49,855 bases of DNA from Pseudomonas frederiksbergensis (GCF_003732275.1 NZ_MOBM01000015.1:1-49855), one strand, 5' to 3'; numbered from the stretch's first letter, positions 19,887 to 28,998 are shown. Notes: generated by a model not told the origin, from the letters alone. Numbers and translations are program-made.

Positions 19887-20591
19887 ATGGGCGCACAGTG
19901 GAAAGTTAAACACAAAGAAGCGGCATCTAACGCCAAGGGCAAGATCTTCGGCAAACTGGTGAAAGAAATCACCATCGCTGCCCGCAACGGTGCCGATACC
20001 GCCACCAACGCACACCTGCGTCTGGTGGTCGAGCAGGCCAAGAAAGCCTCGATGCCCAAGGAAACCCTGGATCGCGCGATCAAGAAAGGCGCGGGCCTGT
20101 TGGGCGAAACCGTGCAATACCATCGCGTGACGTATGAAGGGTTCGCACCGCATCAGGTGCCGCTGATCGTTGAATGCGTGACTGACAACATCAACCGCAC
20201 CGTCGCTGAAATCCGCGTCGCGTTCCGTAAGGGCCAGTTGGGCGCTTCCGGTTCGGTGGCCTGGGACTTCAACCACGTCGGCATGATCGAGGCGTCCCCG
20301 GACAGCCCTGACGCCGATCCGGAAATGGCTGCGATCGAAGCCGGTGCCCAGGATTTCGAGCCGGGTGAAGACGGCGCGACGCTGTTCCTGACCGAACCTG
20401 CGGACCTGGATGCGGTACAGAAAGCGCTGCCGGAGCAGGGTTTCACCGTGTTGTCGGCCAAGTTGGGTTACCAGCCGAAGAACCCGGTCAGTGGTTTGAG
20501 CGATGAGCAGATGGCAGAAGTCGAAGCATTCCTCGAAGGCCTCGATAACCATGATGACGTGCAGGATATGTTTGTCGGGTTGGCGGGTTAA
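19887..20591 (+). CDS. YebC-family protein
   Basis: This 234-residue protein of the YebC/TACO1 family starts [28 protein letters not shown], followed by [28 protein letters not shown] and the acidic domains ([24 protein letters not shown]). Family members have been described as transcription regulators (PmpR of P. aeruginosa) and more recently as ribosome-associated factors that help translate difficult motifs. This copy belongs to the second, YeeN-like type rather than the ruvC-linked type, judging by its start and its location. GAGAGTGAG precedes the ATG. It stands alone between vgrG and REP elements. Confidence 0.9.
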   Translation: MGAQWKVKHKEAASNAKGKIFGKLVKEITIAARNGADTATNAHLRLVVEQAKKASMPKETLDRAIKKGAGLLGETVQYHRVTYEGFAPHQVPLIVECVTDNINRTVAEIRVAFRKGQLGASGSVAWDFNHVGMIEASPDSPDADPEMAAIEAGAQDFEPGEDGATLFLTEPADLDAVQKALPEQGFTVLSAKLGYQPKNPVSGLSDEQMAEVEAFLEGLDNHDDVQDMFVGLAG

Positions 20592-20627
20592 GTCTGTGTG
20601 TCATTGATGGTTCTGTTGCCTGACAGG

Positions 20628-20709
20628 CCGTCATCGCGAGCAGGCTCGCTCCCACAGGAGATTTGTGAACGCCACAGATCAATTGTGGGAGCGAGCCTGC
20701 TCGCGATTG
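20628..20709. repeat. paired inverted REP palindromes (BIME)
   Basis: ATCGCGAGCAGGCTCGCTCC and its inverse lie between the convergent YebC-family and LRR-kinase genes. Confidence 0.9.
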
Positions 20710-20721
20710 ACCGCGCAGCGG

Positions 20722-22023
20722 TCACCAGCTATTCAATTCCCGCACAACCTCGCTGAACCCCGGCCGCGCCAGCACATCCGGCTGACAGCAGCGCTGCTGT
20801 AATGCCTCTAACGCCTCACGCCCTTCATCGCTCAACCCCGAGTCGATCCGCGCCAGCAATTCCCCCAGCAGCACCCCGAACGCCCGTACTTCGATCCGTT
20901 GCAGCGCACGGCTTTCAAGGCTGTCCGAAGTGGCATGGAAAGACGCCGCGCCAAAGTCACCCAACAGGCAATCACCGTGCTCGTTCCACATGATGTTGTG
21001 ACCATAGAGGTCGCCGTGAGTAATGCCTTGGTGGTGCAAATGTTCAGCCACTGAAGCAATGCCACCGGCGATGCGCAGCGCTACGCCAACGCTGAACCGG
21101 GTGTCGTCGGCGTAGACATCGCGGGTGCAGGACGCCAGGCTCGGCAGGCCGGCCAGGTTGCGGTAACTCGGATCGATCAGTTGCATCACCAACCCGGCCT
21201 GCGCCTGCGGATGGCCGACGATCCGCCCTTCGACCCGGATCAGGTTGGGATGGATGCCGGCGGTGATGCAGGCGTTCATTTCGTGCAGCGGCGAGCCATC
21301 GCTGGTCATTTCGCCTTTGTAGAGTTTTACCGCGACTTGTTTCGTCTGCTCCCACAACGCCTGATAAATAACCCCAGACGCACCTTCGCCGAGTTTTTTC
21401 GCTAGGCTCAGTTGGGACCAGGGAATGCTCGCCGTGGCTTCGAGGGCGGCGGCATCGGCTTCGGTTTCCAGCGGGTTACCGGCGTACGCCAGCCAGGTCA
21501 GGCTCGGCAGGGTCAGCAGCCACTGCGGGAGCTCGGTAAGCTGATTGGCGGCGATGCGGATCAGTTCGAGTCGATGGCAATGGCTCAGGCTTTCGGGGAG
21601 ACGCTGTAACTGGTTGCCGGCGAGCATGAGCTTTTGCAGGTGCGGGCGTTCACCCAGTTCGGTCGGCAGATCCGTGAGGCGGTTGTCGGTCAGGATCAGC
21701 CAGCGCAACAGCGGCGGCAGGGCGGCGCCCGGCACGTTTTCGATGGCGTTGGCCTTGAAGCCGATCATCGTCAGCGCCGTGCATTGGCCGAGACAGGCGG
21801 GCAGTTCAGTGAACAGGTTGTCCGAGCAGAACAGCACGCGTAAACGGGTCAGGCGGTGCAGGTCGTCCGGCAGGCTGCGCAAGGCGTTGCCGCTGAGGTT
21901 GAGCACTTCGAGCGAGTCCGCCAGGTCGAAGATTTCCCGGGGGAACTCGGTCAGGCCGCAGGACAGATCCAGACGGGTGATGCCCGACAGTTGGCCGGCG
22001 CGCAGTTGTGCGAGGGTATCCAT
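20722..22023 (-). CDS. leucine-rich-repeat protein with C-terminal protein kinase domain
   Basis: This is a 433-residue two-part protein. About residues 1-205 form leucine-rich repeats of the LxxLxLxxNxLxxLP type (LEVLNLSGNALRSLPDDLHRL and six or more similar). Residues 212-433 form a eukaryotic-like kinase: glycine loop LGEGASGVIYQ, lysine AVKLYK, catalytic loop HGDLYGHN (HxDxxxxN) and metal motif GDFGAAS. The key residues are intact, so kinase activity is plausible. There is no signal peptide or membrane segment, so it is cytosolic. The domain pair resembles plant and amoebal LRR kinases in outline, but such proteins are known in pseudomonads. Its substrate is unknown. It stands alone with a REP pair upstream. 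Confidence 0.88.
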   Translation of the reverse strand: MDTLAQLRAGQLSGITRLDLSCGLTEFPREIFDLADSLEVLNLSGNALRSLPDDLHRLTRLRVLFCSDNLFTELPACLGQCTALTMIGFKANAIENVPGAALPPLLRWLILTDNRLTDLPTELGERPHLQKLMLAGNQLQRLPESLSHCHRLELIRIAANQLTELPQWLLTLPSLTWLAYAGNPLETEADAAALEATASIPWSQLSLAKKLGEGASGVIYQALWEQTKQVAVKLYKGEMTSDGSPLHEMNACITAGIHPNLIRVEGRIVGHPQAQAGLVMQLIDPSYRNLAGLPSLASCTRDVYADDTRFSVGVALRIAGGIASVAEHLHHQGITHGDLYGHNIMWNEHGDCLLGDFGAASFHATSDSLESRALQRIEVRAFGVLLGELLARIDSGLSDEGREALEALQQRCCQPDVLARPGFSEVVRELNSW

Positions 22024-22107
22024 GGGCAGGTTCGCTATTGATCAGGAGGAGGGCGTGGGGGGCCTGGAAATGGGCGACATGATAGCGGGAAAGTTGTGGT
22101 GGCGGTC

Positions 22108-22209
22108 AGGCCGCCTTCGCGAGCAAGCCCGCTCCCACACGGATCGCCATTGTTCGCGGATTTTGTAGCCACTGGAAATCAAATGTGGGAGCGAGCCTGC
22201 TCGCGATGA
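22108..22209. repeat. paired inverted REP palindromes
   Basis: TTCGCGAGCAAGCCCGCTCC is followed by the inverse GGGAGCGAGCCTGCTCGCGA, so the two arms are of different REP subtypes. They lie between zapE and the LRR-kinase gene. Confidence 0.85.
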
Positions 22210-22237
22210 GGCCGGTGCTGCACCACAAACCTTGCGG

Positions 22238-23368
22238 TCAAGCCAGACCCCTGACCTCCACCAACTGCCCCAACCGACTGCGCGTGCGCGCCAGATCGAT
22301 AGCATCGCCACCCAGGCTTTCGCGCAATGACTGGTGACCGAGCAGAATCAGATGCTTGTCCTGGTCGTACAAGACGTCGATCAGGTTGATGAAGCGCTGC
22401 TGGGCGGCGATTGAACAGTCGGCGAGGCTGGGCAGTTTATCGATGATCCAGCGGTCGAACCGTCGGCACAGTTCGAGGTAGTCCATGACCGCGGTGGGGT
22501 GTTCGCACAGGTCGGCGAAGGTGAAACCGACGCTTCGCCCTTCACAGTATCGGGCTTGCAGGTGCCGTGTCCCGACGGGCAGTTGAATCGCCGGTGCGTT
22601 GTGTTCGAGCAGGTGCAACGCCTGACGCTGCGCCACCGTGGCTGGCCAGACATACCGGCCTTGGGTGAACAGCTGCTGTGCGTGGGTGCGCGCCTGACTT
22701 CGATAATCATGCGGGCCGCCGACTTCCATCACCTGCATCCGAGCGTTGACCAGATCGATCACCGGTTTGAAACGGGCGTGGTAGAGCGGGTTGGGCAGCA
22801 AACCTTCCGGCGGATAGTTGGAGGTCAGCAGCAGCACAATCCCCCGGCGAAACAGCGCCTTGAACAGCCGCGTGATGAGCATTGCATCGCCGATGTCATG
22901 CACGTGGAACTCATCGAAACACAGCACTCGGCAGTCTTGCAGCAGTTCGTCGAGGGTGACCGCCAGCGCATCGGGCTGATCGCGATGGCTGAACATGCCC
23001 TGATGCAGTTGCGCAAAAAACTCATGGAAGTGCAGGCGCTGTTTTTCCGCGATGGGGATGGCCTGGAAAAAACCATCGAGCAACCAGCTCTTGCCGCGCC
23101 CGACTGCACCATAGAGGTAAAGACCGGGGAGTGTCGGCGCGGATGTGCCCAGCAGCGCCAAAGCGTGCCGCGCCATGCAGTCGATCACTCGCTGCTGGCT
23201 GTGGCTGAGGGTGTAGCCCTGGGTATGGGCCTTGTGGTGGAAGTAGTCGTGGATCACCCGGCCCTGCGCACTGCCACTGGCCGGTGCCGCAAATGCCTTG
23301 CCGAACAAACGGCGTAGCGCGGGCCAGCGTGGTGTGAGTCGCGGACGGTTGGGCGGTCGAACGGCCAC
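22238..23368 (-). CDS. zapE: ZapE/AFG1-like cell-division ATPase
   Basis: ZapE is an AAA-type ATPase that associates with the FtsZ ring. Its mitochondrial relative is AFG1/LACE1. Walker A is YGAVGRGKSWLLDGF, Walker B is VLCFDEFHVHDIGDA, and the family motifs LLTSNYPPEGLLPNPLYHARF and YEGRSVGFTFADLC-like text (CEGRSVGFTFADLCEHP) are present. The frame is open to 23689, but its first 100 codons lie in REP-like hairpin sequence and cannot be coding. GTG 23368 (ITVAVRPPN...), with a GGGG upstream, gives 376 residues, close to E. coli ZapE. Pseudomonads also have a second AFG1-like gene near rplM/petA, so this may be a paralogue. Confidence 0.82.
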   Translation of the reverse strand: MAVRPPNRPRLTPRWPALRRLFGKAFAAPASGSAQGRVIHDYFHHKAHTQGYTLSHSQQRVIDCMARHALALLGTSAPTLPGLYLYGAVGRGKSWLLDGFFQAIPIAEKQRLHFHEFFAQLHQGMFSHRDQPDALAVTLDELLQDCRVLCFDEFHVHDIGDAMLITRLFKALFRRGIVLLLTSNYPPEGLLPNPLYHARFKPVIDLVNARMQVMEVGGPHDYRSQARTHAQQLFTQGRYVWPATVAQRQALHLLEHNAPAIQLPVGTRHLQARYCEGRSVGFTFADLCEHPTAVMDYLELCRRFDRWIIDKLPSLADCSIAAQQRFINLIDVLYDQDKHLILLGHQSLRESLGGDAIDLARTRSRLGQLVEVRGLA

Positions 23369-23464
23369 TGTGATGTCACCCCGTAGTCTTAAGGCCGCCC
23401 CCAGGCTGCGGCGGCGTAGTGTAACCAGATGGGGAATTTGCCTTCCACTGGTGTCGACGAAGCT

Positions 23465-23640
23465 ACTATGGTGAGGGGGCTTGCCTGTGGTGAGAGCGCT
23501 TTTGTGGCGAGGGAGCTTGCCTGTGGCGAGGGAGCTTGCTCCCGTTGAACTGCGCAGCAGTTCCTTTTTTGGGGCCGCTTCGCAGCCCAACGGGAGCAAG
23601 CTCCCTCGCCACAAAAGCCCTCTCGCCACAGGCAATCTTT
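23465..23640. repeat. long hairpin of GTGGCGAGGGAGCTTGCTCC repeats
   Basis: Three tandem partial copies of the GGCGAGGGAGCTTG type face an inverse copy (CGGGAGCAAGCTCCCTCGCC) across a 60-base loop. This is another pseudomonad REP subtype. It lies between the ABC-transporter operon end and zapE and probably reduces read-through. Confidence 0.85.
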
Positions 23641-23652
23641 TGATCTTCGAGG

Positions 23653-24699
23653 TTAGCGCTCGATACTGCGATTCCACCGGGCATTCCACGCCGGGCGCTG
23701 TTCGTTGACCTGATCCCAGTCGATGGCAATCGCGGTGGTCAGATACTGTTTCATCGCCTCGACCTGACCGCGGGTCTTGTCGGTGGTTGGCGTATTCGGG
23801 TTGGACGGAATCTGATCACCATCTTCAAGCGCGGCGGCTTGCGCTTCGGGCGTCAGCAGGAAGGCGGCGAGTTTCTGCGCCAGTTCCGGTTGGGTGTTGT
23901 TGGCGATGGCGCATTCGGCGACGTTGAGCACCACGGCGCCTTCCTTCGGCTGCGCATATTCCACCGGCATGCCCTTGAGTTTCAGCGCGGTGACCTGGGT
24001 CGGCGTCAGCGGGAACAGCGCCGCTTCGTCGGTCTGGAGCATTTCGGAAATCTTCGCCGAACTCGGAATGTACTCCAGCACGTTGCGCCCGACGGTGTTC
24101 GGCCAAGCCTTGAACCCCGGTTCGACGTCGGTTTCGCTGCCACCCTGAATCCGGTTGAACATCAGGAAACCGTGCAGGCCGAAGGTCGAAGACGCCATCG
24201 ACTGGAACACCAGTTTGTCCTTGAAGCGCGGGTCGGCCATGTCCATCCAGGAGGTCGGTGCGTTCCAGCCTTTTTCCTTGAACAGCCGCGTGTTGTACGC
24301 CAGCCCCGTGACCCCGAGGCTGACCGCCACGGCTTGATCCTTGATGCGGCCCTTGGCCGGAATCTGTGCCAGGGGCGGACTGTCTTCGAGTTTGTCGCAC
24401 AAGCCCATGGCGATGGCGCGGTACATGATGCCGTCGTCGAGGAACATCATGTGCATCTGCGGGTTGCCTTTGCTGGCCTGGACCTTGGCCAGGATATCGG
24501 CGGAGGTTCCCGGCACGATCACCACTTTGACGTTATTGGCTTTCTCGAAAGCCGGCAGCACCTTGTCGGCGTAGAGCCGCTCCATGGTTCCGCCGTTCAT
24601 GCCCAGGTAAAGCGTCGGTTCTGCCTGGGCCTGGCTGACCGTGAGCAGGGCGCCCAAGCAAGAGAAACCGAGCAGTGCACTGCGTTTGAAATGATTCAT
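23653..24699 (-). CDS. periplasmic solute-binding protein of a spermidine/putrescine-type ABC transporter
   Basis: The precursor has 348 residues. It starts MNHFKRSALLGF and has a hydrophobic signal segment with a likely cleavage after SQAQA. The mature part has the class-II binding-protein fold of the PotD/extracellular solute-binding protein 1 type (LYLGMNGGTMERLYADKVLPAFEKAN, VPGTSADILAKVQASKGNP, VTGLAYNTRLFKEKGW, and the inter-lobe VAECAIANNTQPELAQKLAAFLLTPEAQ). The ligand is unknown. ATG 24699 is supported by GAGGAAGG. It is the last gene of the operon, 17 bases after the FAD oxidoreductase, and pairs with the permeases and ATPase at the front of the same operon. Confidence 0.85.
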   Translation of the reverse strand: MNHFKRSALLGFSCLGALLTVSQAQAEPTLYLGMNGGTMERLYADKVLPAFEKANNVKVVIVPGTSADILAKVQASKGNPQMHMMFLDDGIMYRAIAMGLCDKLEDSPPLAQIPAKGRIKDQAVAVSLGVTGLAYNTRLFKEKGWNAPTSWMDMADPRFKDKLVFQSMASSTFGLHGFLMFNRIQGGSETDVEPGFKAWPNTVGRNVLEYIPSSAKISEMLQTDEAALFPLTPTQVTALKLKGMPVEYAQPKEGAVVLNVAECAIANNTQPELAQKLAAFLLTPEAQAAALEDGDQIPSNPNTPTTDKTRGQVEAMKQYLTTAIAIDWDQVNEQRPAWNARWNRSIER

Positions 24700-24716
24700 G
24701 GCGCGACCTTCCTCTA

Positions 24717-25832
24717 TCAAGCAACGGAGATGGAGTGAAACCGGGTGATGGAAAACGCATCCAGCGACGTCTTTGACGCGCCGCTACAGATGATCTCGGT
24801 GAGCGCCTGGCCCACCGCAGGCCCGATCTGAAAGCCCGCGCCGGCAAAACCGAACGCGTGCAACAGACCGGGTTGGGTGCTGCTGTGGCCGATCACCGGT
24901 TGGCGATCGGGCAGATAACCTTCGGTGCCGCTCCAGGTGCGAATCGCCTGGGCACCTTCAAGAAATGGGTAGAGTTCGACGGCCTGGCGCAGGATCTCGA
25001 TGACGGCGTTCTGACCAGGCCGGGCGCGGGCGTTATCGAGGGCAAAGCCCTGGCCGCCGCCCAACACACAATTGCCGCGAGCGACCTGACGGGCATAGAT
25101 GCCGCCGCCCTCGACGCCAGTGCTGGCATTCATCACCAATGGCAATGGCTCGGTGACCAACATTGCCGGGTGCCCGGCGTGCATTGGCACCGCTTCGCCG
25201 AATTGCGCGGCGAGCTTTCCGGCCCAGGCGCCAGCGCAATTCAGCAGCCAAGGGGCGTGCAGCTCGAGGCCGGATTGAGTGCTGACGTGAAAGCGCTGAC
25301 CGTCATGCTCCACTGCCGACACTGCGCATTGTTCATGGATTTGCGCACCGTGCCGACGCGCTGCTTGGGCGAAGGCCGGAGACACCAGTCGCGGGTTGGC
25401 GTGGCCGTCGTCCGGGCACAACGAGGCACCGACCGCGACCTCTCCGACCCACGGAAAACGTGCGCGCAACTCATTGCGGTCGAGTACCTGCAAATCGAGG
25501 CCGAACCCCTGGCTGCTGGCGGCGTAATCCTGCAAGGCGTGCAAGTCGTTGAGGCTGCGGGCCAGTTTCAGGTGACCGCTGCGCTGGTATTCGCCGTTGA
25601 TGCCAATCAACTGCGGCAGTTGCCCCCAGATCTCGTGAGCCCGTTGCGACAGCGGTAATTGCGACAGCGGCCGGCCCTGACGCCGCACGCCGCCGTAGTT
25701 CACGCCGCTGGAGTGTGAACCGCAAAAGTCCCGCTCCAGCAACGCGACGCGCTGACCGGCCTTGCTCAGAAACAGGGCAGCGGAAGCCCCGACAATGCCG
25801 CCGCCAATAATGATTGCATCGACCTCGATCAT
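24717..25832 (-). CDS. FAD-dependent oxidoreductase, HcnC/OoxB/DadA-like subunit
   Basis: This 371-residue DAO-family flavoprotein begins with the FAD fold IIIGGGIVGASAALFLSKAG, followed by ERDFCGSHSSGVNYGGVRRQG and the C-terminal TWSGTEGYLPDRQPVIG and GFAGAGFQIGPAVG motifs. It is most like the small FAD subunit of heterotrimeric amine dehydrogenases: HcnC of hydrogen cyanide synthase, opine oxidase subunit B and D-hydroxyproline dehydrogenase. The start overlaps the end of the preceding subunit gene by four bases (ATGA), which indicates translational coupling. It probably carries the substrate-oxidising site, with electrons passed to the iron-sulfur partner. The substrate is unknown, but it should be a secondary or imino amine brought in by the linked transporter. 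Confidence 0.82.
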   Translation of the reverse strand: MIEVDAIIIGGGIVGASAALFLSKAGQRVALLERDFCGSHSSGVNYGGVRRQGRPLSQLPLSQRAHEIWGQLPQLIGINGEYQRSGHLKLARSLNDLHALQDYAASSQGFGLDLQVLDRNELRARFPWVGEVAVGASLCPDDGHANPRLVSPAFAQAARRHGAQIHEQCAVSAVEHDGQRFHVSTQSGLELHAPWLLNCAGAWAGKLAAQFGEAVPMHAGHPAMLVTEPLPLVMNASTGVEGGGIYARQVARGNCVLGGGQGFALDNARARPGQNAVIEILRQAVELYPFLEGAQAIRTWSGTEGYLPDRQPVIGHSSTQPGLLHAFGFAGAGFQIGPAVGQALTEIICSGASKTSLDAFSITRFHSISVA

Positions 25833-27184
25833 GGCTCGACCTCCAGACCGAACGGCAAGGGTTTGATCGGCGCCTGCGCCCGTAACCGGCCAATGTCAGA
25901 CAGGGTGCGCTGGCTTTCGCTGGCAATGATTTCCGCTGCGGCGGCGCCACACATCCGTCCCTGGCAGCGACCCATGCCGACCCGGCAATGGGCCTTGACC
26001 CGGTTGATCTCCCAATGGCCTTCGCGCACTACCTGGCGGATGTCACCGGCGCGCACTTCTTCGCAGCGGCAGATCATCAGGTCATCCACGGCGTCGGCGG
26101 CCCAGCTTTCGGGAAATATGAAAGCGCGCTCCAGGCCTTGGCGGAATCTGCCGATTGTTTGAAGCGACTGTTCCAGTTGGGTGGCCCGCTGTGGCGGGAT
26201 CAGGTAGCCGATGTCTTCAAGCAGTGCCAGGGCTGCCCGTTCACCGGCCATTTCAGCCGCGTCGGCGCCCATGATGCCGGCGCCGTCACCGGCCAGGTAC
26301 ACCTCGGCGATGCTGCTGCGACCGGCGTTGTCACGCTGCGGCAGCCAGGCACGGTTGAGCGGATTCCAGGTGAATTCGCAGCCCAGCAGGTCGGCGAGTT
26401 GGGTTTCACTGCGCAGGCCGTGGGCGAAGGCTATGGCGTCGCAGTCGATTCGATGTTCGCCTTTTGCGTTGTGCCAGTTCAGCGATTGCACGCGGTGTTC
26501 GCCATCGATGCGTTTCAAGGTGGCGCCCTGGTGCACCGGGATGCCGTGGGCGGTCAGCCAGGTGCGGTAATAAATGCCTTTGGCCAGCGTGGAGGGTTGC
26601 GATAGCAGGCCGGGCAGGGCGCGGGCCTGAGCGCTGAAGGGCGAGCTGTCGAGCACGGCGACTACGTTGGCACCGGCCTTGGCGTATTGGTACGCCACCA
26701 GATACAGCAACGGCCCGCTGCCGGCGAACACCACGCGTTCACCAATGGCGCAGCCTTGAAACTTCAAGGCAATCTGCGCCGCGCCGAGGCTGTAGACCCC
26801 CGGCAACGTCCAGCCTGGCACGGGCAGAATCCGGTCGGTGGCGCCCGTGGCGACAATCACGCGCGAGAACTCCAGCCGTGCGGCACGGCCCTGATGCAAG
26901 GTGTCGAGCGCGCCAGCCTCGGCGTTCCACACCAGCGTGTCGGGGCGGTAATCGAGTTGCTCGCGCAGGTCGTCGATTGTCTGATGCAGTGCCTTGGCCT
27001 TGCGTGCTTCGAAGCCATACAGCTTGACCGGCGAACGCTTGAAATTCACCGGCTGACGCCGATAAATCTGCCCGCCACCGCGTGCCGCTTCGTCCAGCAG
27101 AATGGGGCGAACACCATGCGCCACCAGCGTCTGCGCGGCACGAATCCCGGCGGGGCCAGCCCCAACGATAATCACAGAATTCAT
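25829..27184 (-). CDS. FAD/[2Fe-2S] oxidoreductase, HcnB/OoxA-like large subunit
   Basis: The protein has 451 residues. The N-terminal dinucleotide fold is VIIVGAGPAGIRAAQTLVAHG, with DEAARGGGQIYRR after it. A second nucleotide fold is near VVFAGSGPLLYLVAYQYAK. The C-terminus has a BFD-like [2Fe-2S] domain with CRCEEV and CRVGMGRCQGRMCG. This is the layout of HcnB and opine oxidase subunit A. ATG 27184 is taken; the frame upstream runs into the REP array, whose last bases (GGGGGGCGGGT) serve as the only candidate binding site. The previous operon gene, the small [2Fe-2S] subunit, lies 715 bases upstream across that array. Confidence 0.85.
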   Translation of the reverse strand: MNSVIIVGAGPAGIRAAQTLVAHGVRPILLDEAARGGGQIYRRQPVNFKRSPVKLYGFEARKAKALHQTIDDLREQLDYRPDTLVWNAEAGALDTLHQGRAARLEFSRVIVATGATDRILPVPGWTLPGVYSLGAAQIALKFQGCAIGERVVFAGSGPLLYLVAYQYAKAGANVVAVLDSSPFSAQARALPGLLSQPSTLAKGIYYRTWLTAHGIPVHQGATLKRIDGEHRVQSLNWHNAKGEHRIDCDAIAFAHGLRSETQLADLLGCEFTWNPLNRAWLPQRDNAGRSSIAEVYLAGDGAGIMGADAAEMAGERAALALLEDIGYLIPPQRATQLEQSLQTIGRFRQGLERAFIFPESWAADAVDDLMICRCEEVRAGDIRQVVREGHWEINRVKAHCRVGMGRCQGRMCGAAAAEIIASESQRTLSDIGRLRAQAPIKPLPFGLEVEP

Positions 27185-27189
27185 ACCCG

Positions 27190-27830
27190 CCCCCCTGTGG
27201 GAGCGAGCCTGCTCGCGAAGACGTCGGCACATTCAACACGGGTGGTGGCTGACAGATTGCTTTCGCGAGCAGGCTCGCTCCCACAGTGGATCGGGGGTGC
27301 CTGCAATGTTTGTGATCGGCACGGAACCCCTGTGGGAGCGGGCTTGCTCGCGAAGGGGGCGGAACATTCAACATCGGTGGTGGCTGACAGATCGCTTTCG
27401 CGAGCAAGCCCGCTCCCACATTTGATTGGCGTTGCCCACCTGTTTTGTGACCGGCGCAGACCCCCTGTGGGAGCGAGCCTGCTCGCGAAGACGTCGGCAC
27501 ATTCAACACGGGTGGTGGCTGACAGATTGCTTTCGCGAGCAGGCTCGCTCCCACAGTGGATGGGGGGTGCCTGCAATGTTTGTGATCGACGCTGACCCCC
27601 TGTGGGAGCGGGCTTGCTCGCGAAGGGGGCGGAACATTCAATATTGATGCTGGCTGACAGATCGCTTTCGCGAGCAAGCCCGCTCCCACATTTGATTGGC
27701 GTTGCCCACCTGTTTTGTGATCGGCGCGGAACCCCTGTGGGAGCGAGCCTGCTCGCGATGACGGCGGTACATTCAACATGGGTGGTGGCTGACAATCCGT
27801 TATCGCGAGCAGGCTCGCTCCCACAGTTGA
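27190..27830. repeat. five-unit REP array with exact 135-bp period
   Basis: CCCCTGTGGGAGCG recurs at 27192, 27327, 27462, 27597 and 27732, each step exactly 135 bases. Each unit holds an outward pair of REP palindromes (a hairpin of about 90 bases) plus a 40-base spacer. Units alternate between two subtypes, GAGCCTGCTCGCGAAGACG (1 and 3) and GGGCTTGCTCGCGAAGGGG (2 and 4). Unit 5 is a variant of the first type. The alternation suggests duplication of a 270-base double unit. Since 135 is divisible by three, the array produces long open frames with a 45-residue period on both strands; these are not genes. It splits the amine-dehydrogenase operon. Confidence 0.92.
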
Positions 27831-27899
27831 TTGAGGTATGCCGCATTATTTGTGGCCGGATCCCACAGGGAATCGGGTTTCTGCGGGGAGAGTTGGTGT

Positions 27900-28190
27900 T
27901 CATACCGATCGCCCCGGTTCGCGGCTGATGTGCTGTCCGGCTTCAAGCAGCGTTGAGCAGGCGCGCACCCGGCGGCCATCGCCCAGGCGTACCCAGCAGT
28001 CCTGGCAGGCGCCCATCAGGCAGAAACCGGCGCGGGGTTCGGCGCTGAAATCGCTGCCGCGCAGGTGCTCGCTGCAGGTCAGCACGGCGGTCAGCAAGGT
28101 GTCGCCGAGCAGGCCACTGGCAGGCTTGCCGTCGAGGGTAAAGTCCAGGGCCGGGCGGTCGCCTTCGGCCAGTCGTTTCAGCAGAGCCAT
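27900..28190 (-). CDS. small [2Fe-2S] subunit, HcnA-like
   Basis: This 96-residue ferredoxin-like protein has a plant-type [2Fe-2S] binding loop: Cys in TCSEH, then GFCLMGACQDCWV, and a further Cys in RACSTLLEAG. It matches the small gamma subunit of HcnABC, opine oxidase and D-hydroxyproline dehydrogenase complexes, which links the two FAD subunits. ATG 28190 follows the upstream permease stop by seven bases, with GAGGG as binding site. The longer frame from 28244 overlaps the permease and is not used. Its partner subunits lie downstream, after the REP array. Confidence 0.85.
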   Translation of the reverse strand: MALLKRLAEGDRPALDFTLDGKPASGLLGDTLLTAVLTCSEHLRGSDFSAEPRAGFCLMGACQDCWVRLGDGRRVRACSTLLEAGQHISREPGRSV

Positions 28191-28197
28191 GGCGCCC

Positions 28198-28992
28198 TCA
28201 TTGTTTACCCACCAGAACCCGATCCAGGCCATAGACCCGATCAAGCAGAATCATCGTCAGCGCGGTCAGCGCAATCACCAGTGCCGACACCGCCGCCATC
28301 ATCGGATCGATGGATTCGGTGGCGTACACGTACATGCGCACCGGCAGCGTTTGCGTGGCCGGCGAGGTGACGAAGATCGACAACGTGACCTCATCGAAAC
28401 TGTTGATGAACGCCAGCAGCCAGCCACCGGCGACCCCCGGCAAAATCATCGGCAAGGTGATTTGCCGAAACAGCGTGAAGCGTCCGGCGCCCAGGGATTG
28501 CGCGGCGTGTTCGGCGCTGCGGTCCAGGCCGATGGCCGAGGCCAACACCAGTCGCAGCACGTACGGCGTGATCACCAGCACATGGGCGAAGATCAGCCAG
28601 GCGAAGCTGCCGTTGACGCCCATCAGCGCAAACAAGCGCAGCAATGCGACGCCCAGCACCAGATGCGGAATGATGATCGGCGACAGGAACAGACCGTTGA
28701 AAAAGTCTCGTCCGGGGAACTCGAATCGAGTGATTGCCAGGGCTGCCGGCACCGCGATCAGCGTCGCCAGCGTGGCGGCGCAGAACGCCAGGATCAGGCT
28801 GTTGTAGAACGCATCGACAAAGTCCGCGCGCTCGAACACTGCGCGGAACCAGCGCAGGGAAAACTCCGTGGTCGGCAGGCTCAGGGTGTTTTCCGGGGTG
28901 AAGGCGACGAGGCACACCACCACCAGCGGCGCGAGCATGAACAGCACCACCAGGGTATGGAACAGTAGCGCGAAAGGACCGTTTCTGGACAT
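28198..28992 (-). CDS. ABC transporter permease, PotC/YdcV-like
   Basis: This 264-residue inner-membrane protein has about six hydrophobic helices (LLFHTLVVLFMLAPLVVVCLV at the start). The cytoplasmic EAA loop reads EHAAQSLGAGRFTLFRQITLP, the contact to the ATPase. The family is the spermidine/putrescine type-I permease, second subunit. It starts six bases after the stop of the first permease gene and leads directly into the [2Fe-2S] subunit, so uptake and oxidation genes are co-transcribed. Confidence 0.9.
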   Translation of the reverse strand: MSRNGPFALLFHTLVVLFMLAPLVVVCLVAFTPENTLSLPTTEFSLRWFRAVFERADFVDAFYNSLILAFCAATLATLIAVPAALAITRFEFPGRDFFNGLFLSPIIIPHLVLGVALLRLFALMGVNGSFAWLIFAHVLVITPYVLRLVLASAIGLDRSAEHAAQSLGAGRFTLFRQITLPMILPGVAGGWLLAFINSFDEVTLSIFVTSPATQTLPVRMYVYATESIDPMMAAVSALVIALTALTMILLDRVYGLDRVLVGKQ

Positions 28993-28998
28993 GACGAG

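Noticed and set aside
23369..23689. N-terminal 107-codon extension of ZapE
   Set aside because: It is translated from REP-type hairpin sequence. A GTG at 23368 gives the normal family length.
27190..27830. CRISPR-like regular spacing
   Set aside because: The repeated units are REP palindrome pairs with near-identical spacers and no cas genes, so it is not a CRISPR array.
26739..27903. Long open frames on both strands with a 45-residue periodic sequence
   Set aside because: They are produced by the 135-bp REP array, whose period is a multiple of three. There are no start sites or domain features, and they overlap real genes in other frames.
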